Assembly: GCF_000746525.1 (NCBI RefSeq)
Contig: NZ_CP009048.1
Coordinates: 1,977,501-2,041,500, forward strand
Length of the DNA: 64,000 bases
DNA from: Pseudomonas alkylphenolica
GTDB lineage: Bacteria > Pseudomonadota > Gammaproteobacteria > Pseudomonadales > Pseudomonadaceae
Direction of reading: 5' to 3'
Shown: piece after piece, positions 1 to 9,039 of the stretch
How the letters are laid out: every line of letters starts with the position of its first letter
How positions within the stretch are numbered: position 1 is the first letter of the stretch
Program-made: the position numbers and the translations under genes
Notes under the pieces: model-generated
Databases searched by the model: none
What the model saw: only the letters and a program-made list of their open reading frames with translations
Told to the model about the DNA's origin: nothing

Positions 1-500
1 CCGCTGTCGAGGCCGCCGAGGTCGTTGCCCATGGCCATGTAGCCGAGCTTGACGTTGAGTGCCGGGGTGAACAGGCTGCGCTCGTAGCTCAGTTCGGTCA
101 GGCGGGTATAGAGGCCGCCGTAGTTTTCCTGGATTGGCAGACGGTTGCCGACCAGATCTTCCGAGGCACTGTTGCCGCGACGGTCGTTGACGGTCAGCTG
201 GATCTTGTCGCCGTTTTCCAGGCCATACAGCTTGCCCAGATCGAATTGCACACCCAGCTTGATGTTCTGCGAGTAGCGCGCTGAGTGGTGCAGGCCACCA
301 GCGGCGTTGTAGGCGGTCTCGCCACTGTAGTCGCCGGTGAACCTGATGCCTTGCTCGTTCAGGTGCTGACGCAGACCGCCCCAGTCGCCGGTAAGCGTGT
401 TTCGGGTGGTGAGGTTGTCTTCGGCCTGTCCGGGCAGGGAGGTGACACTGGCAAGGGCCATGAGTAGCCACGAGGACAGGTGGATATGAGCGGATGACAT
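1..500 (-). CDS. oprB: OprB-type carbohydrate-selective porin, 5' part only
   Basis: This is an outer-membrane porin for glucose and related sugars, cut by the left window edge, so only the N-terminal ~166 residues are seen. The protein starts with a signal peptide (MSSAHIHLSSWLLMALASV, cleavage probably after GQAE) and then NTLTGDWGGLRQHLNEQGI, the WGGxRxxLxxxGI start that marks mature OprB-family porins. Beta-strand-like segments follow (FTGDYSGETAYNAAGG, YSQNIKLGVQFDLGKL). The reverse-strand ATG lies at 498-500 with AGGAAAG upstream. Its neighbour is gcd, the periplasmic glucose oxidation enzyme, in the same orientation and upstream of it in the text; this pairing is common in Pseudomonas and suggests the porin feeds glucose to Gcd. 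Identity as OprB family is fairly secure; exact sugar preference is not readable. Confidence 0.85.
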   Translation of the reverse strand, partial: MSSAHIHLSSWLLMALASVTSLPGQAEDNLTTRNTLTGDWGGLRQHLNEQGIRFTGDYSGETAYNAAGGLHHSARYSQNIKLGVQFDLGKLYGLENGDKIQLTVNDRRGNSASEDLVGNRLPIQENYGGLYTRLTELSYERSLFTPALNVKLGYMAMGNDLGGLDS

Positions 501-535
501 TGTGGAGCTTTCCTGAGGTCTTTTCGTGCGAGCAG

Positions 536-608
536 CCTTTCGCGGGGCAAGCCCGCTCCCACAGGCTGTTTGATCAGCCTGTGGGAGCGGGCTTGCCCCG
601 CGAAAAGG
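536..608. repeat. REP palindrome pair between gcd and oprB
   Basis: Two ~32-base arms (about 537-568 and 576-607) are almost exact reverse complements with core GCGGGGCAAGCCCGCTCCCA. It is the genus-typical repetitive extragenic palindrome and sits just after the gcd stop, where it could end or protect the gcd transcript. No poly-T follows. Confidence 0.9.
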
Positions 609-616
609 TCAGAGGA

Positions 617-3034
617 TTAAGGCAGGGCGTAAGCCATTACATAGTCGCCACGATCAGTCGACTGGCGCGCGCCGCCAGCGGTGATGACGATGTACTGCTT
701 GCCGGTTTTCGGCGACACATAGGTCATCGGGCCGCCCTGGCTGCCTACCGGCAGGCGGGCTTTCCAGACTTCCTCACCGTTACCGCTGTTGAAGGCGCGC
801 AGGTAGAAGTCCTGGGTGCCGGCGATGAACACCAGGCCGCCCTGGGTCGACAGAGTGCCGCCGAGGGTCGGCAAGCCGACCTTGATCGGCAGGTGCATGC
901 GGATACCCAGCGGGCCGGTGTCTTCGACGGTGCCCACCGGCACTTGCCAGGCGACTTTTTGCGTCTTCATGTCGATGGCGGTCAGGGTGCCGAACGGTGG
1001 CGCCTGGCAGGGAATGCCGGCGACCGAGAGGAAGCGGTTCTTGTTCACCGCATACGGTGTGCCTTTGAGTGGCACAGCACCCATGCCGGTGTTCAGTGCT
1101 TCACCGCCGGAGCTGGCCTGGCCACTGTTTTGCGACGGGATCATCTGGATCCACAGACCCAGGCGCATGTCGTTGACGAAGATAAAGCCATGCACCGGAT
1201 CCGTGGAAATGCTGCCCCAGTTCATTCCGCCCAGCGAGCCCGGAAAGCTCAGCGACAGATCCGTGCCGGGCGCCGTGTAGAGCCCGTCATAGCGCATTTT
1301 CTTGAAGTCGATGCGGCACAGCAGCTGGTCGTACGGCGTGGCGCCCCACATGTCCGACTCGGTCAGTTGCTGGGCGCCGATCTGTGGCATGCCCACCGAT
1401 TTTGGCTGGGTCGGCGAGTAGGGTTCGTTGGGAATGTTGCCCGCTTTGACCGCGACTTCTTCGACCTGGGTCAGCGGTTTACCGGTGGCGCGGTCGAGGA
1501 CGAAAATCTGCCCGGCCTTGGTGCCGATGACCAGTGCCGGAACAGACAGACCGTCGGCCTTGGTAAAGTCGATCAGGCTCGGCTGCATCGGCAGGTCGAA
1601 GTCCCAGAGGTCGTTGTGTACAGTCTGGTATACCCATTTCTCTTCACCGCTGCTGGCGTCCAGGGCCAGCACTGAAGCGCCGTACTTGTGGTTCAGCTCA
1701 GTGCGCTCGACACCATAGATGACGGTGGAAGAGCTGCCCATTGGCAGGAACAGGGTGTTCATCGCCGGGTCATAGGACATCGGCGCCCAGCTGTTGGGGG
1801 TGCTGCGTACGTAGGTGCTGTCGCCGCTCGGGGCGTTCCTGTCCTCGGGGTTGCCCGGGTCGAAGGCCCAGCGCATTTGCCCGCTGATAACGTCGAAACC
1901 ACGGATCACGCCGCCTGGCATATCAGTCTGGACGTTGTCGGCAATACGCCCGCCGACGACCACGGTGGTGCCGGCCATCAGCGGTGCCGACGACAGTTGG
2001 TAGTAGCTGTCCGGGACGTTGCCCAGGCCCGTCTTGAGATCGACCTGGCCGTTGTTGCCGAAGCCCTGGCAAAACTCACCGGTATCGGCGTCGACGGCGA
2101 TCAGGCGGGCGTCGATGGTGTTGGTCAACAGGCGCCGCTGGCAGTTGGCGCCGGCCGGTACGCTGGCGGCGATGATCGCCGAGGCGGTGGCCTGGGTCGG
2201 TTGTGCGATCGGCGCGGTGGCATCGAAGTAGGCCATGCCACGGCAACGCTGCCAGACTGCCGACTTGGCGTTGATTGCGTTCTTCCACAGCTCTTTGCCG
2301 GTGTCGGCATCGAGGGCGATCAGGTTGTTGTGCGGGGTGCAGATGAACACCTTGTTGCCGATTTGCAATGGTGTCAGCTGGTCTTCGGCGCCGTTGCCGT
2401 CGCTGAAGGCCACATCACCGGTGTGATAGGTCCAGGCCACCTTTAGCTGGTTGACGTTGTTGCGATTGATCTGGTCCAGCGCGGCGAAACGGCTACCGCC
2501 TTCGGTGTTGCCGTAGTGCGCCCAGTCTTTCTGAGCATTGGCCGGATCAACTGCGGTTACGCCAGGGCCATTGCCAGTGGGGGCAACGCTGGGGTGGGCG
2601 ACGAACATGTTGCCAGCGGCAATGACCAGCGCTACGGCCAGTACGCCGGCCACACCATAGGCACTGCGGCCAGGGGTATTACCCGCAGCGCGGGCCAGCA
2701 TCGGGTAGACCAGCGCCAGCGCCAGGCCGATGGCGCCGAACATGAACAGGCGCGAGAACAGCGGCCAGAACACCAGCCCGACATCCGCCAGGGCCCAGAT
2801 CGCGGTGCCGACCAGGAACGCGGCGTACAGCCAGGCACCTGCCGGCTTGCGGCGCGCGACCAGCAGGCCGGAAACAGCCATCAGCAGACCGCCGATCAGG
2901 AAGTACCAGGAGCCACCCAGGCTGACCAGTTTCACGCCGCCAGCGGCCAGCGCCAGGCCGAGCAGGGCGATGATCACCCCCAGGCCAACCAGGATGAATA
3001 TTGAGGCGCCAGAGGTGCGCGGTGCGTGCTTCAT
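617..3034 (-). CDS. gcd: Membrane-bound PQQ-dependent glucose dehydrogenase
   Basis: Oxidises glucose to gluconolactone in the periplasm and passes electrons to ubiquinone. The 805-residue length matches the family (about 800). Residues ~10-145 hold five hydrophobic membrane segments, followed by a PQQ-binding beta-propeller with repeated GxxxWxxxxG-type motifs. Readable landmarks are ARLIAVDADTGEFCQGFGN, VHNDLWDFDLPMQPSL (the Asp of this stretch is the catalytic base region known in E. coli Gcd) and a C-terminal GLVFIAGTQDFYLRAF repeat. The start MKHAPRTSGASIF has the expected short cytoplasmic tail. It is the direct-oxidation entry of glucose catabolism in Pseudomonas, and lies next to the oprB-like porin. 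A divergent amidase gene starts 275 bases upstream, so that gap must hold both promoters. Confidence 0.96.
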   Translation of the reverse strand: MKHAPRTSGASIFILVGLGVIIALLGLALAAGGVKLVSLGGSWYFLIGGLLMAVSGLLVARRKPAGAWLYAAFLVGTAIWALADVGLVFWPLFSRLFMFGAIGLALALVYPMLARAAGNTPGRSAYGVAGVLAVALVIAAGNMFVAHPSVAPTGNGPGVTAVDPANAQKDWAHYGNTEGGSRFAALDQINRNNVNQLKVAWTYHTGDVAFSDGNGAEDQLTPLQIGNKVFICTPHNNLIALDADTGKELWKNAINAKSAVWQRCRGMAYFDATAPIAQPTQATASAIIAASVPAGANCQRRLLTNTIDARLIAVDADTGEFCQGFGNNGQVDLKTGLGNVPDSYYQLSSAPLMAGTTVVVGGRIADNVQTDMPGGVIRGFDVISGQMRWAFDPGNPEDRNAPSGDSTYVRSTPNSWAPMSYDPAMNTLFLPMGSSSTVIYGVERTELNHKYGASVLALDASSGEEKWVYQTVHNDLWDFDLPMQPSLIDFTKADGLSVPALVIGTKAGQIFVLDRATGKPLTQVEEVAVKAGNIPNEPYSPTQPKSVGMPQIGAQQLTESDMWGATPYDQLLCRIDFKKMRYDGLYTAPGTDLSLSFPGSLGGMNWGSISTDPVHGFIFVNDMRLGLWIQMIPSQNSGQASSGGEALNTGMGAVPLKGTPYAVNKNRFLSVAGIPCQAPPFGTLTAIDMKTQKVAWQVPVGTVEDTGPLGIRMHLPIKVGLPTLGGTLSTQGGLVFIAGTQDFYLRAFNSGNGEEVWKARLPVGSQGGPMTYVSPKTGKQYIVITAGGARQSTDRGDYVMAYALP

Positions 3035-3308
3035 ACCGAAAAAAACTCGAAGTGGGGGAGTGGACGAATTATACCCTTAGCAAGCTAATTAACAAGTTAG
3101 TACATTTTAGACCATGGGATCATTGGCTGCTCTGTTGCTTTCAAGGCAGCGTCAGGGTTTCATGGTGGCCAATGCGCGGAATCGCGTAATGGCGTGCAAC
3201 GAGACCCGATATGAAAACCCGTTTTGAGAGATGTGCTGTGCCTGTGCTCAGTATTCAGTGTGATGACAACCTTCATGGCGTCAACCTTCAGCCATCGGTG
3301 ATAAACGC

Positions 3309-5021
3309 ATGATCGAAGTGACCGAAGTTTCCATTGCCCAGCTGCGCGCGGCGCTCGAATCCGGCCAGACCACTGCGGTCGAGCTGGTTCAGGCCTATCT
3401 TGCCCGTATCGATGCCTATGACGGTCCCGCTACGGCCACTGCACTCAATGCCGTGGTAGTGCGCAACCCCGAAGCACTCAAGGAGGCCGAGGCCTCTGAT
3501 GCCCGCCGGGCCAGGGGCGAAACCCTCGGGCCGCTCGATGGCATCCCTTACACGGCCAAAGACAGCTACCTGGTCAAAGGGCTCACCGCTGCTTCCGGCA
3601 GCCCGGCGTTTGCCGATCTGGTCGCCTACCGCGATGCGTTCACCATCGAACGCCTGCGTGCTGCCGGCGCCATCTGCCTGGGCAAGACCAACATGCCGCC
3701 GATGGCCAATGGCGGCATGCAGCGCGGGGTGTATGGCCGGGCCGAGAGCCCGTACAACGCTGAATACCTCACCGCACCGTTTGCCTCGGGCTCCTCCAAT
3801 GGCGCAGGTACCGCCACGGCCGCGAGCTTCTCGGCATTCGGCCTGGCCGAAGAAACCTGGTCGAGCGGGCGTGGTCCTGCTTCGAACAACGGCCTGTGCG
3901 CTTACACCCCTTCGCGTGGGGTGATCTCGGTGCGCGGCAACTGGCCGCTGACGCCGACCATGGACGTGGTCGTGCCGTTTGCCCGGACCATGGCCGACCT
4001 GTTCGAAGTGCTCGACGTGGTGGTCGCCGAAGACCCTGACGCCCGCGGCGATCTGTGGCGGATGCAACCCTGGGTGCCGATTCCGAGTGTCGCTTCGGTG
4101 CGTCCGGCTTCGTACCTGGAGCTGGCGGTCAACGCCACGGCACTGGCAGGCAAGCGCCTGGGTATCCCGAAGATGTACATCAATGCCGACCCCGAGGCGG
4201 GCACCAGTGAAGCACCGGGTATCGGCGGTCCGACTGGTCAGCGTATCAACACCCGCCCGACGGTTATCGATCTCTGGGAACAGGCGCGTAAGGCCCTGGA
4301 AGCCGCAGGCGCCGAAGTGATCGAAGTGGATTTCCCGCTGGTCTCCAATTGCGAAGGCGATCGTCCAGGCGCGCCGACGGTGTTCAACCGTGGCCTGGTG
4401 TCCAAAGAGTTTCTCCACCATGAGTTGTGGGACCTGACCGCCTGGGCCTTCGATGATTTCCTCCAGGCCAACGGCGACCCGAAACTCAACCGTCTGGTCG
4501 ATGTCGATGGTCCGAAGATCTTCCCTCACGACCCGGGCACGCTGCCAAACCGCGAAGGCGATCTTGCTGCAGGCATGGACGAGTACGTGCGCATGGCCGA
4601 GCGTGGCATTACCCCTTGGGATCAGATCAGCACTGTGCCTGACGGCCTGCGCGGGCTGGAGAAAACCCGCCGGATCGATCTGGAAGACTGGATGGATCGT
4701 CTCAAGCTCGATGCCGTGCTGTTCCCGACGGTCGCCGACGTTGCCCCGGCCAATTCCGATGTCGACCCGATGTCGGCGGATATCGCCTGGAGCAACGGCG
4801 TCTGGGTGGCCAACGGCAACCTGGCGATTCGTCACCTGGGTGTGCCGACGGTCACCGTGCCGATGGGCGTGATGGCGGATATCGGCATGCCGGTCGGGCT
4901 GACCTTTGCTGGGCGCGCCTATGACGATTCGTCGTTGTTGCGTCTGGCGTCGGCGTTCGAATCGACAGGGTCCAAGCGCCTGGTGCCGCCGCGCACGCCG
5001 CCATTGGCTGCTGGCAATTAA
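3309..5021 (+). CDS. Amidase-signature-family hydrolase
   Basis: A 570-residue cytoplasmic enzyme of the amidase signature family, which hydrolyses amide bonds with a Ser-cisSer-Lys triad. Visible elements are the lysine in GIPYTAKDSYLVKG (~residue 84), the serine cluster FASGSSNGAGTATAASF and the following ETWSSGRGPASNNGL segment with the likely nucleophile, in place of the more common GSDTGGS form. C-terminal GLTFAGRAYDDSSLLRLASAFE is the usual end of these enzymes. It stands alone, divergent from gcd, with GGTGAT about seven bases before the ATG. No neighbouring transport or catabolic gene points to a substrate, so I give no specific name; aryl or aliphatic amides, or an allophanate-hydrolase-like role, cannot be separated from sequence reading alone. 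Confidence 0.88.
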   Translation: MIEVTEVSIAQLRAALESGQTTAVELVQAYLARIDAYDGPATATALNAVVVRNPEALKEAEASDARRARGETLGPLDGIPYTAKDSYLVKGLTAASGSPAFADLVAYRDAFTIERLRAAGAICLGKTNMPPMANGGMQRGVYGRAESPYNAEYLTAPFASGSSNGAGTATAASFSAFGLAEETWSSGRGPASNNGLCAYTPSRGVISVRGNWPLTPTMDVVVPFARTMADLFEVLDVVVAEDPDARGDLWRMQPWVPIPSVASVRPASYLELAVNATALAGKRLGIPKMYINADPEAGTSEAPGIGGPTGQRINTRPTVIDLWEQARKALEAAGAEVIEVDFPLVSNCEGDRPGAPTVFNRGLVSKEFLHHELWDLTAWAFDDFLQANGDPKLNRLVDVDGPKIFPHDPGTLPNREGDLAAGMDEYVRMAERGITPWDQISTVPDGLRGLEKTRRIDLEDWMDRLKLDAVLFPTVADVAPANSDVDPMSADIAWSNGVWVANGNLAIRHLGVPTVTVPMGVMADIGMPVGLTFAGRAYDDSSLLRLASAFESTGSKRLVPPRTPPLAAGN

Positions 5022-5150
5022 ATAGAGAGGGCGGGGTTGGCGCTACGTAGCGTCAATCCCGGTCTTGAGTTGACCGTGCATTGTGCTTGGAAGTGCGCGC
5101 GTGGTTACGACAGAGATGTCGTGAGATGGGTTTGGATCAGAAGAAGAAAA

Positions 5151-5225
5151 TGGCAGGGGCGGCTGGATTCGAACCAACGCATGGCAGGATCAAAACCTGC
5201 TGCCTTACCGCTTGGCGACGCCCCT
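5151..5225 (-). tRNA. tRNA-Gln (anticodon UUG)
   Basis: Read on the minus strand, the 75 bases fold as a cloverleaf. The acceptor arm AGGGGCG pairs with CGCCCCT, followed by a discriminator G and an encoded CCA at 5151-5153. The D-arm is GCCAAGCGGTAAGGC, the anticodon stem GCAGG/CCTGC encloses loop TTTTGAT with anticodon TTG, and the T-arm contains GGTTCGAATCC. It stands alone between the amidase and the RidA-family gene. Confidence 0.97.
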
Positions 5226-5421
5226 GTAGCTGTTGCGACGAGTGTCTGGCACCCGTTTGAAGAGATAGCATTCACTGCCGTTGCAGGAATGCGCGGAAAT
5301 TTATCAACTTTTTTGCCGTCTGGGAAGAGCCAGAGCAAATAAATTGTTTTTAAAACAGCCGGTTACTGTTGTGCCCGGTCAGGCATCATAGTGTTTTATC
5401 CCATCCAGCAGGAAATCCGCC

Positions 5422-5802
5422 ATGGCAAACCACGACATCACCTTCGTTCCCGACCCCGACCCGGAATCCATCTCCAGCGACGTAGCCGGTTTCGGCGGCA
5501 TGCTGGTTTCCACCCAGATCCCGACCCGTGCCGATGGCAGCCTGGAGCTGGGCGATATCACCCAGCAGAGCGAATGTACCCTGCAAGCGCTGAAAGTTGC
5601 GCTGGAACGTGCGGGCAGTTCGATGGACCGGGTTCTGCACCTGACCATCTACCTCACCGACATGGCAGACCGCGCCGCCTTCAACGAGGTTTACCAGCGC
5701 TTCTTCGCCAAACCCTGGCCGGTGCGCGCCGCTGTCGGCGTGGCCTCGCTGGCGGTAGAAGGCATGCGTGTGGAAGTGACGGCGATGGCTGCCAAGGGCT
5801 GA
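5422..5802 (+). CDS. RidA/YjgF-family protein
   Basis: A 126-residue member of the RidA/YjgF/UK114 family, whose trimeric members hydrolyse reactive enamine/imine intermediates such as 2-aminoacrylate. Family features are the early GFGGMLVSTQIP strand, QSECTLQALKVALERAGSSMDRVLHLTIYLTDM, and the C-terminal WPVRAAVGVASLAVEGMRVE with the arginine and glutamate used for substrate binding in RidA. The N-terminus is somewhat longer than the housekeeping RidA, so it is probably a paralogue rather than the main copy. It is monocistronic, followed by a REP element. Substrate is unknown. Confidence 0.88.
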   Translation: MANHDITFVPDPDPESISSDVAGFGGMLVSTQIPTRADGSLELGDITQQSECTLQALKVALERAGSSMDRVLHLTIYLTDMADRAAFNEVYQRFFAKPWPVRAAVGVASLAVEGMRVEVTAMAAKG

Positions 5803-5825
5803 CCCGGTCATGGGTGGAGCTTGCT

Positions 5826-5895
5826 GTGGGAGCGGGCTTGCCCCGCGATTGCGGGCTGTCAGTCACATTGTATCGCGGGGCAAGCCCGCTCCCAC
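5826..5895. repeat. REP palindrome pair
   Basis: Arms GTGGGAGCGGGCTTGCCCCG and its complement flank about 24 bases. It lies between the RidA-family gene and rlhA. Confidence 0.88.
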
Positions 5896-5951
5896 CACTC
5901 GTTTCGCGCTACAATGCGCGCCTTGACCGTGACAAGCCTGACTAAAAAAAC

Positions 5952-7946
5952 ATGTCCTTACCCAAGCATCACCTGGAACTGCTCAGCCCCGCTCGCGATG
6001 TGGCCATCGCCCGTGAGGCCATCCTGCATGGCGCCGACGCCGTGTACCTCGGTGGCCCAAGCTTCGGCGCCCGCCACAACGCCTGTAACGAGGTGAGCGA
6101 TATCGCTCAGTTGGTGGAGTTCGCCCATCGTTACCATGCGCGGGTGTTCACCACCATCAACACCATCCTCCACGACAACGAGCTGGAGCCGGCGCGCAAA
6201 CTGATCCACCAGCTGTACGATGCCGGTGTCGATGCGCTGATCGTCCAGGATCTGGGGGTGATGGAGCTGGATATTCCGCCGATCGAGCTGCACGCCAGCA
6301 CCCAGACCGACATCCGCACCCTGGCGCGGGCGAAATTCCTCGATCAGGCCGGTTTCTCGCAACTGGTCCTCGCTCGCGAGCTGAACCTCAAGGAAATCCG
6401 CGCCATCGCCGACGAGACTGATGCGGCGATCGAGTTTTTCATTCACGGTGCGCTGTGTGTGGCCTTCTCCGGTCAGTGCAACATTTCCCACGCCCAGACC
6501 GGTCGTAGCGCCAACCGCGGCGACTGCTCCCAGGCGTGCCGTCTGCCGTACACCTTGAAGGATGAAAAAGGCGGCGTGATCGCCTATGAAAAGCACCTGT
6601 TGTCGATGAAGGACAACAACCAGAGCGCCAACATCCGCGCGCTGGTCGAGGCCGGTGTGCGTTCGTTCAAGATCGAAGGCCGCTACAAGGACATGGGCTA
6701 TGTGAAGAACATCACCGCCTATTACCGCCAGCGCCTGGACGAGGTCCTCGAAGACCGCCCGGACCTGGCCCGCGCTTCCAGCGGCCGCACCGCGCACTTC
6801 TTCGTGCCCGATCCGGACAAGACCTTCCACCGTGGCAGCACCGATTACTTCGTCAGCGAGCGCAAGATCGACATCGGCGCTTTCGACTCGCCAACCTTTA
6901 CCGGTCTGGCTGTCGGCGTGGTGGAGAAAGTCGGCAAGCGTGACATGCAGGTTGTCACCCATGAGCCGCTGTCCAACGGCGACGGCCTCAATGTCCTGGT
7001 CAAACGTGAAGTTGTGGGTTTTCGCGCCAACATCGCCGAGCCCAAGGGCGAGTTCGATGAAGACGGCGAAAAGCGCTACCGCTATCGCGTCGAACCGAAC
7101 GAAATGCCTAAAGGGATGTACCAGCTTCGGCCGAACCATCCGCTGAGCCGTAACCTCGACCACAACTGGCAGCAAGCCCTGCAGAAAACTTCTGCCGAGC
7201 GTCGCATTGGCCTGGCCTGGACGGCATGCCTGCGTGAAGAGCGTCTGCAACTGACTGCCACCAGCGAAGAGGGCGTCAGTGCCAGCGTCAGCCTGGACGG
7301 TCCGTTCGGTGCGGCCAACAAGCCGGAGCAGGCGCTGGAGCAACTGCACGATCTGCTCGGCCAATTGGGTACCACCCAGTATCACGCCACTGAGATCGAA
7401 CTGGATGCGCCACAGGCGTTTTTCATCCCCAACTCGCAGCTCAAGGCATTGCGCCGCGAAGTGATCGAAGCGCTGACTGAAGCGCGTATCAAGGCGCACC
7501 CACGCGGCGGGCGCAAAGCAGAAAGCAATCCGCCACCGGTGTACCCGGAATCGCACCTGTCGTTCCTGGCCAACGTCTACAACCAGAAAGCGCGCGACTT
7601 CTACCACCGTCACGGCGTCAAGCTGATCGACGCGGCCTATGAGGCCCACGAAGAGAAGGGCGAAGTGCCGGTGATGATCACCAAGCACTGCCTGCGCTTC
7701 TCCTTCAACCTTTGCCCGAAACAGGCCAAGGGCGTCACCGGCGTGCGTACCAAGGTTGCGCCGATGCAGCTGATTCACGGCGACGAGGTGCTGACCCTGA
7801 AGTTCGACTGCAAACCTTGCGAGATGCACGTTATCGGCAAGATGAAGGGGCACATCTTTGATTTGCCGCAGCCGGGCAGCCAGCAAGTGGTCGGCCATAT
7901 CAGCCCTGAAGACCTGCTGAAAACCATCCCCCGCGCCCCGCACTGA
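5952..7946 (+). CDS. rlhA: 23S rRNA 5-hydroxycytidine synthase, U32 peptidase family
   Basis: A 664-residue protein of the size and domain layout of E. coli RlhA (YdcP, ~650), which is needed to hydroxylate C2501 of 23S rRNA. The N-terminal half is the TIM-barrel-like U32 domain: HLELLSPARDVAIAREAILHGADAVYLGG, then the U32 signature EFFIHGALCVAFSGQCNIS around residues 160-180, and the cysteine-rich GDCSQACRLPY that supplies candidate metal/cluster ligands. The C-terminal half (from ~380) is the DUF3656-type extension with KHCLRFSFNLCPKQAKG and FDCKPCEMH cysteines. The long C-terminal part separates it from shorter TrhP/YegQ tRNA-hydroxylation paralogues. It is transcribed alone, towards the LysR gene. 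Confidence 0.9.
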   Translation: MSLPKHHLELLSPARDVAIAREAILHGADAVYLGGPSFGARHNACNEVSDIAQLVEFAHRYHARVFTTINTILHDNELEPARKLIHQLYDAGVDALIVQDLGVMELDIPPIELHASTQTDIRTLARAKFLDQAGFSQLVLARELNLKEIRAIADETDAAIEFFIHGALCVAFSGQCNISHAQTGRSANRGDCSQACRLPYTLKDEKGGVIAYEKHLLSMKDNNQSANIRALVEAGVRSFKIEGRYKDMGYVKNITAYYRQRLDEVLEDRPDLARASSGRTAHFFVPDPDKTFHRGSTDYFVSERKIDIGAFDSPTFTGLAVGVVEKVGKRDMQVVTHEPLSNGDGLNVLVKREVVGFRANIAEPKGEFDEDGEKRYRYRVEPNEMPKGMYQLRPNHPLSRNLDHNWQQALQKTSAERRIGLAWTACLREERLQLTATSEEGVSASVSLDGPFGAANKPEQALEQLHDLLGQLGTTQYHATEIELDAPQAFFIPNSQLKALRREVIEALTEARIKAHPRGGRKAESNPPPVYPESHLSFLANVYNQKARDFYHRHGVKLIDAAYEAHEEKGEVPVMITKHCLRFSFNLCPKQAKGVTGVRTKVAPMQLIHGDEVLTLKFDCKPCEMHVIGKMKGHIFDLPQPGSQQVVGHISPEDLLKTIPRAPH

Positions 7947-7956
7947 GTGACCACGG

Positions 7957-7978
7957 GCGCGACGTTACGGCGTCGCGC
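7957..7978. terminator. Hairpin between convergent rlhA and LysR gene
   Basis: GCGCGACG and CGTCGCGC form a perfect 8-bp stem around TTACGG. It lies in the 38-base gap between two convergent genes, where it could serve both. No run of T follows on either strand, so intrinsic termination is uncertain. Confidence 0.4.
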
Positions 7979-7984
7979 TCGTCC

Positions 7985-8887
7985 TCAGCCGCGCAGCTCC
8001 ATTCCCGCTTTGTCCAGCAGCCAGCTGCGGAATGCCTCCAGCGCTGGCAGCGCCTGGTTGCGCGGCGGATACACCAGGTAGTAACTGCGCGCACTGGCAA
8101 AGGGCAGGGCGGGGCTGCTCAGTTCGCCGCTGGCCAGTTCGTCGCTGATCAGGATGCGTGGCACCAGGCCGATGCCGATGTCGGCGCGCACCGCCTGGAT
8201 CAAATGCGACGTCAATTCGAAGCTCGGCCCCAGGCGCATGGCCTGGTGTGCCAGGCCGTGGTGGGTGAACCATTCGCCCCAGGCATTGGCGTTGTTGGCG
8301 ACGCTGAGCAGTACCTGCTGGCTGATGTCCTTCGGGCTCCAGCTGGGCCGGGTGGCCGCCAGGGTCGGTGACAGAATCAGCATCAGTTCCTCGGCGTGCA
8401 GGCGATGGCAGATCAGCCCCGGCAGTTCGCTGGTGGCGACCACGATGGCGGCGTCGATGCCGCTGGTGGCGAAGTCCACCGGTTCGATCCGTGAATTGAT
8501 ATGCACCAGCACGTCGGGATGGCTGCGATAGAACTCATGCAGGCGTGGCAACAACCATTTCGAACCGAAGGTCGGCAGGGTGGCCAGGCGCAGGCTGCCG
8601 CCACCGGCCTGGTGGGCGATGGCGTGCAGGGTGGCGCTACGCACACGCCCCAGGGCCTCGCTGATTTCACGCTGGTACAGGCGTCCGACATCGGTGAGCT
8701 TGACCGTGCGGCCTTCGCGGCGGAACAACGTCACCCCCAACTGTTGCTCCAAAGCCTGGACCTGACGGCTGACGGCGCTCTGGGTCAGCGCCAGTTCCAC
8801 CGCCGCGCGGGTATAGCTTTCATGGCGCGCCGCGGCTTCAAATGCCAGCAGCAAGGACATCGACGGGGTGAGGTTGCGGTAATTCAT
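7985..8887 (-). CDS. LysR-family transcriptional regulator (GcvA-like)
   Basis: A 300-residue LysR-type regulator. The N-terminal winged helix-turn-helix is clear: SLLLAFEAAARHESYTRAAVELALTQSAVSRQVQALEQQLGVTLFRR (residues ~10-57, read in parts). The rest is the periplasmic-binding-like effector domain. The LLLAFEAAARHxSxTxAA opening is typical of the GcvA/AmpR branch. It is divergent from the ydiJ-type dehydrogenase gene with about 150 bases between, the classic LysR arrangement, so regulation of that gene, and of itself, is the likeliest role. The effector is unknown. Confidence 0.92.
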   Translation of the reverse strand: MNYRNLTPSMSLLLAFEAAARHESYTRAAVELALTQSAVSRQVQALEQQLGVTLFRREGRTVKLTDVGRLYQREISEALGRVRSATLHAIAHQAGGGSLRLATLPTFGSKWLLPRLHEFYRSHPDVLVHINSRIEPVDFATSGIDAAIVVATSELPGLICHRLHAEELMLILSPTLAATRPSWSPKDISQQVLLSVANNANAWGEWFTHHGLAHQAMRLGPSFELTSHLIQAVRADIGIGLVPRILISDELASGELSSPALPFASARSYYLVYPPRNQALPALEAFRSWLLDKAGMELRG

Positions 8888-9039
8888 TCGTAAAAGTCAT
8901 CAAAGGCTGCGGGATTATCCGTTTGTGCCTGGCGCAAGGCTGCGGGATCATTGGCATCATCCACTACCTGGCGGTGTACTGACCATACCGTTTCAGCAAG
9001 TATTCTCGATTAGCCTGACATAAATGAGGCCATCCCCCG

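Noticed and set aside
5958..7943. A 661-codon open frame antisense to rlhA
   Set aside because: It mirrors a GC-rich real gene, has no family motifs and a biased residue composition; rlhA on the plus strand has clear U32 signatures.
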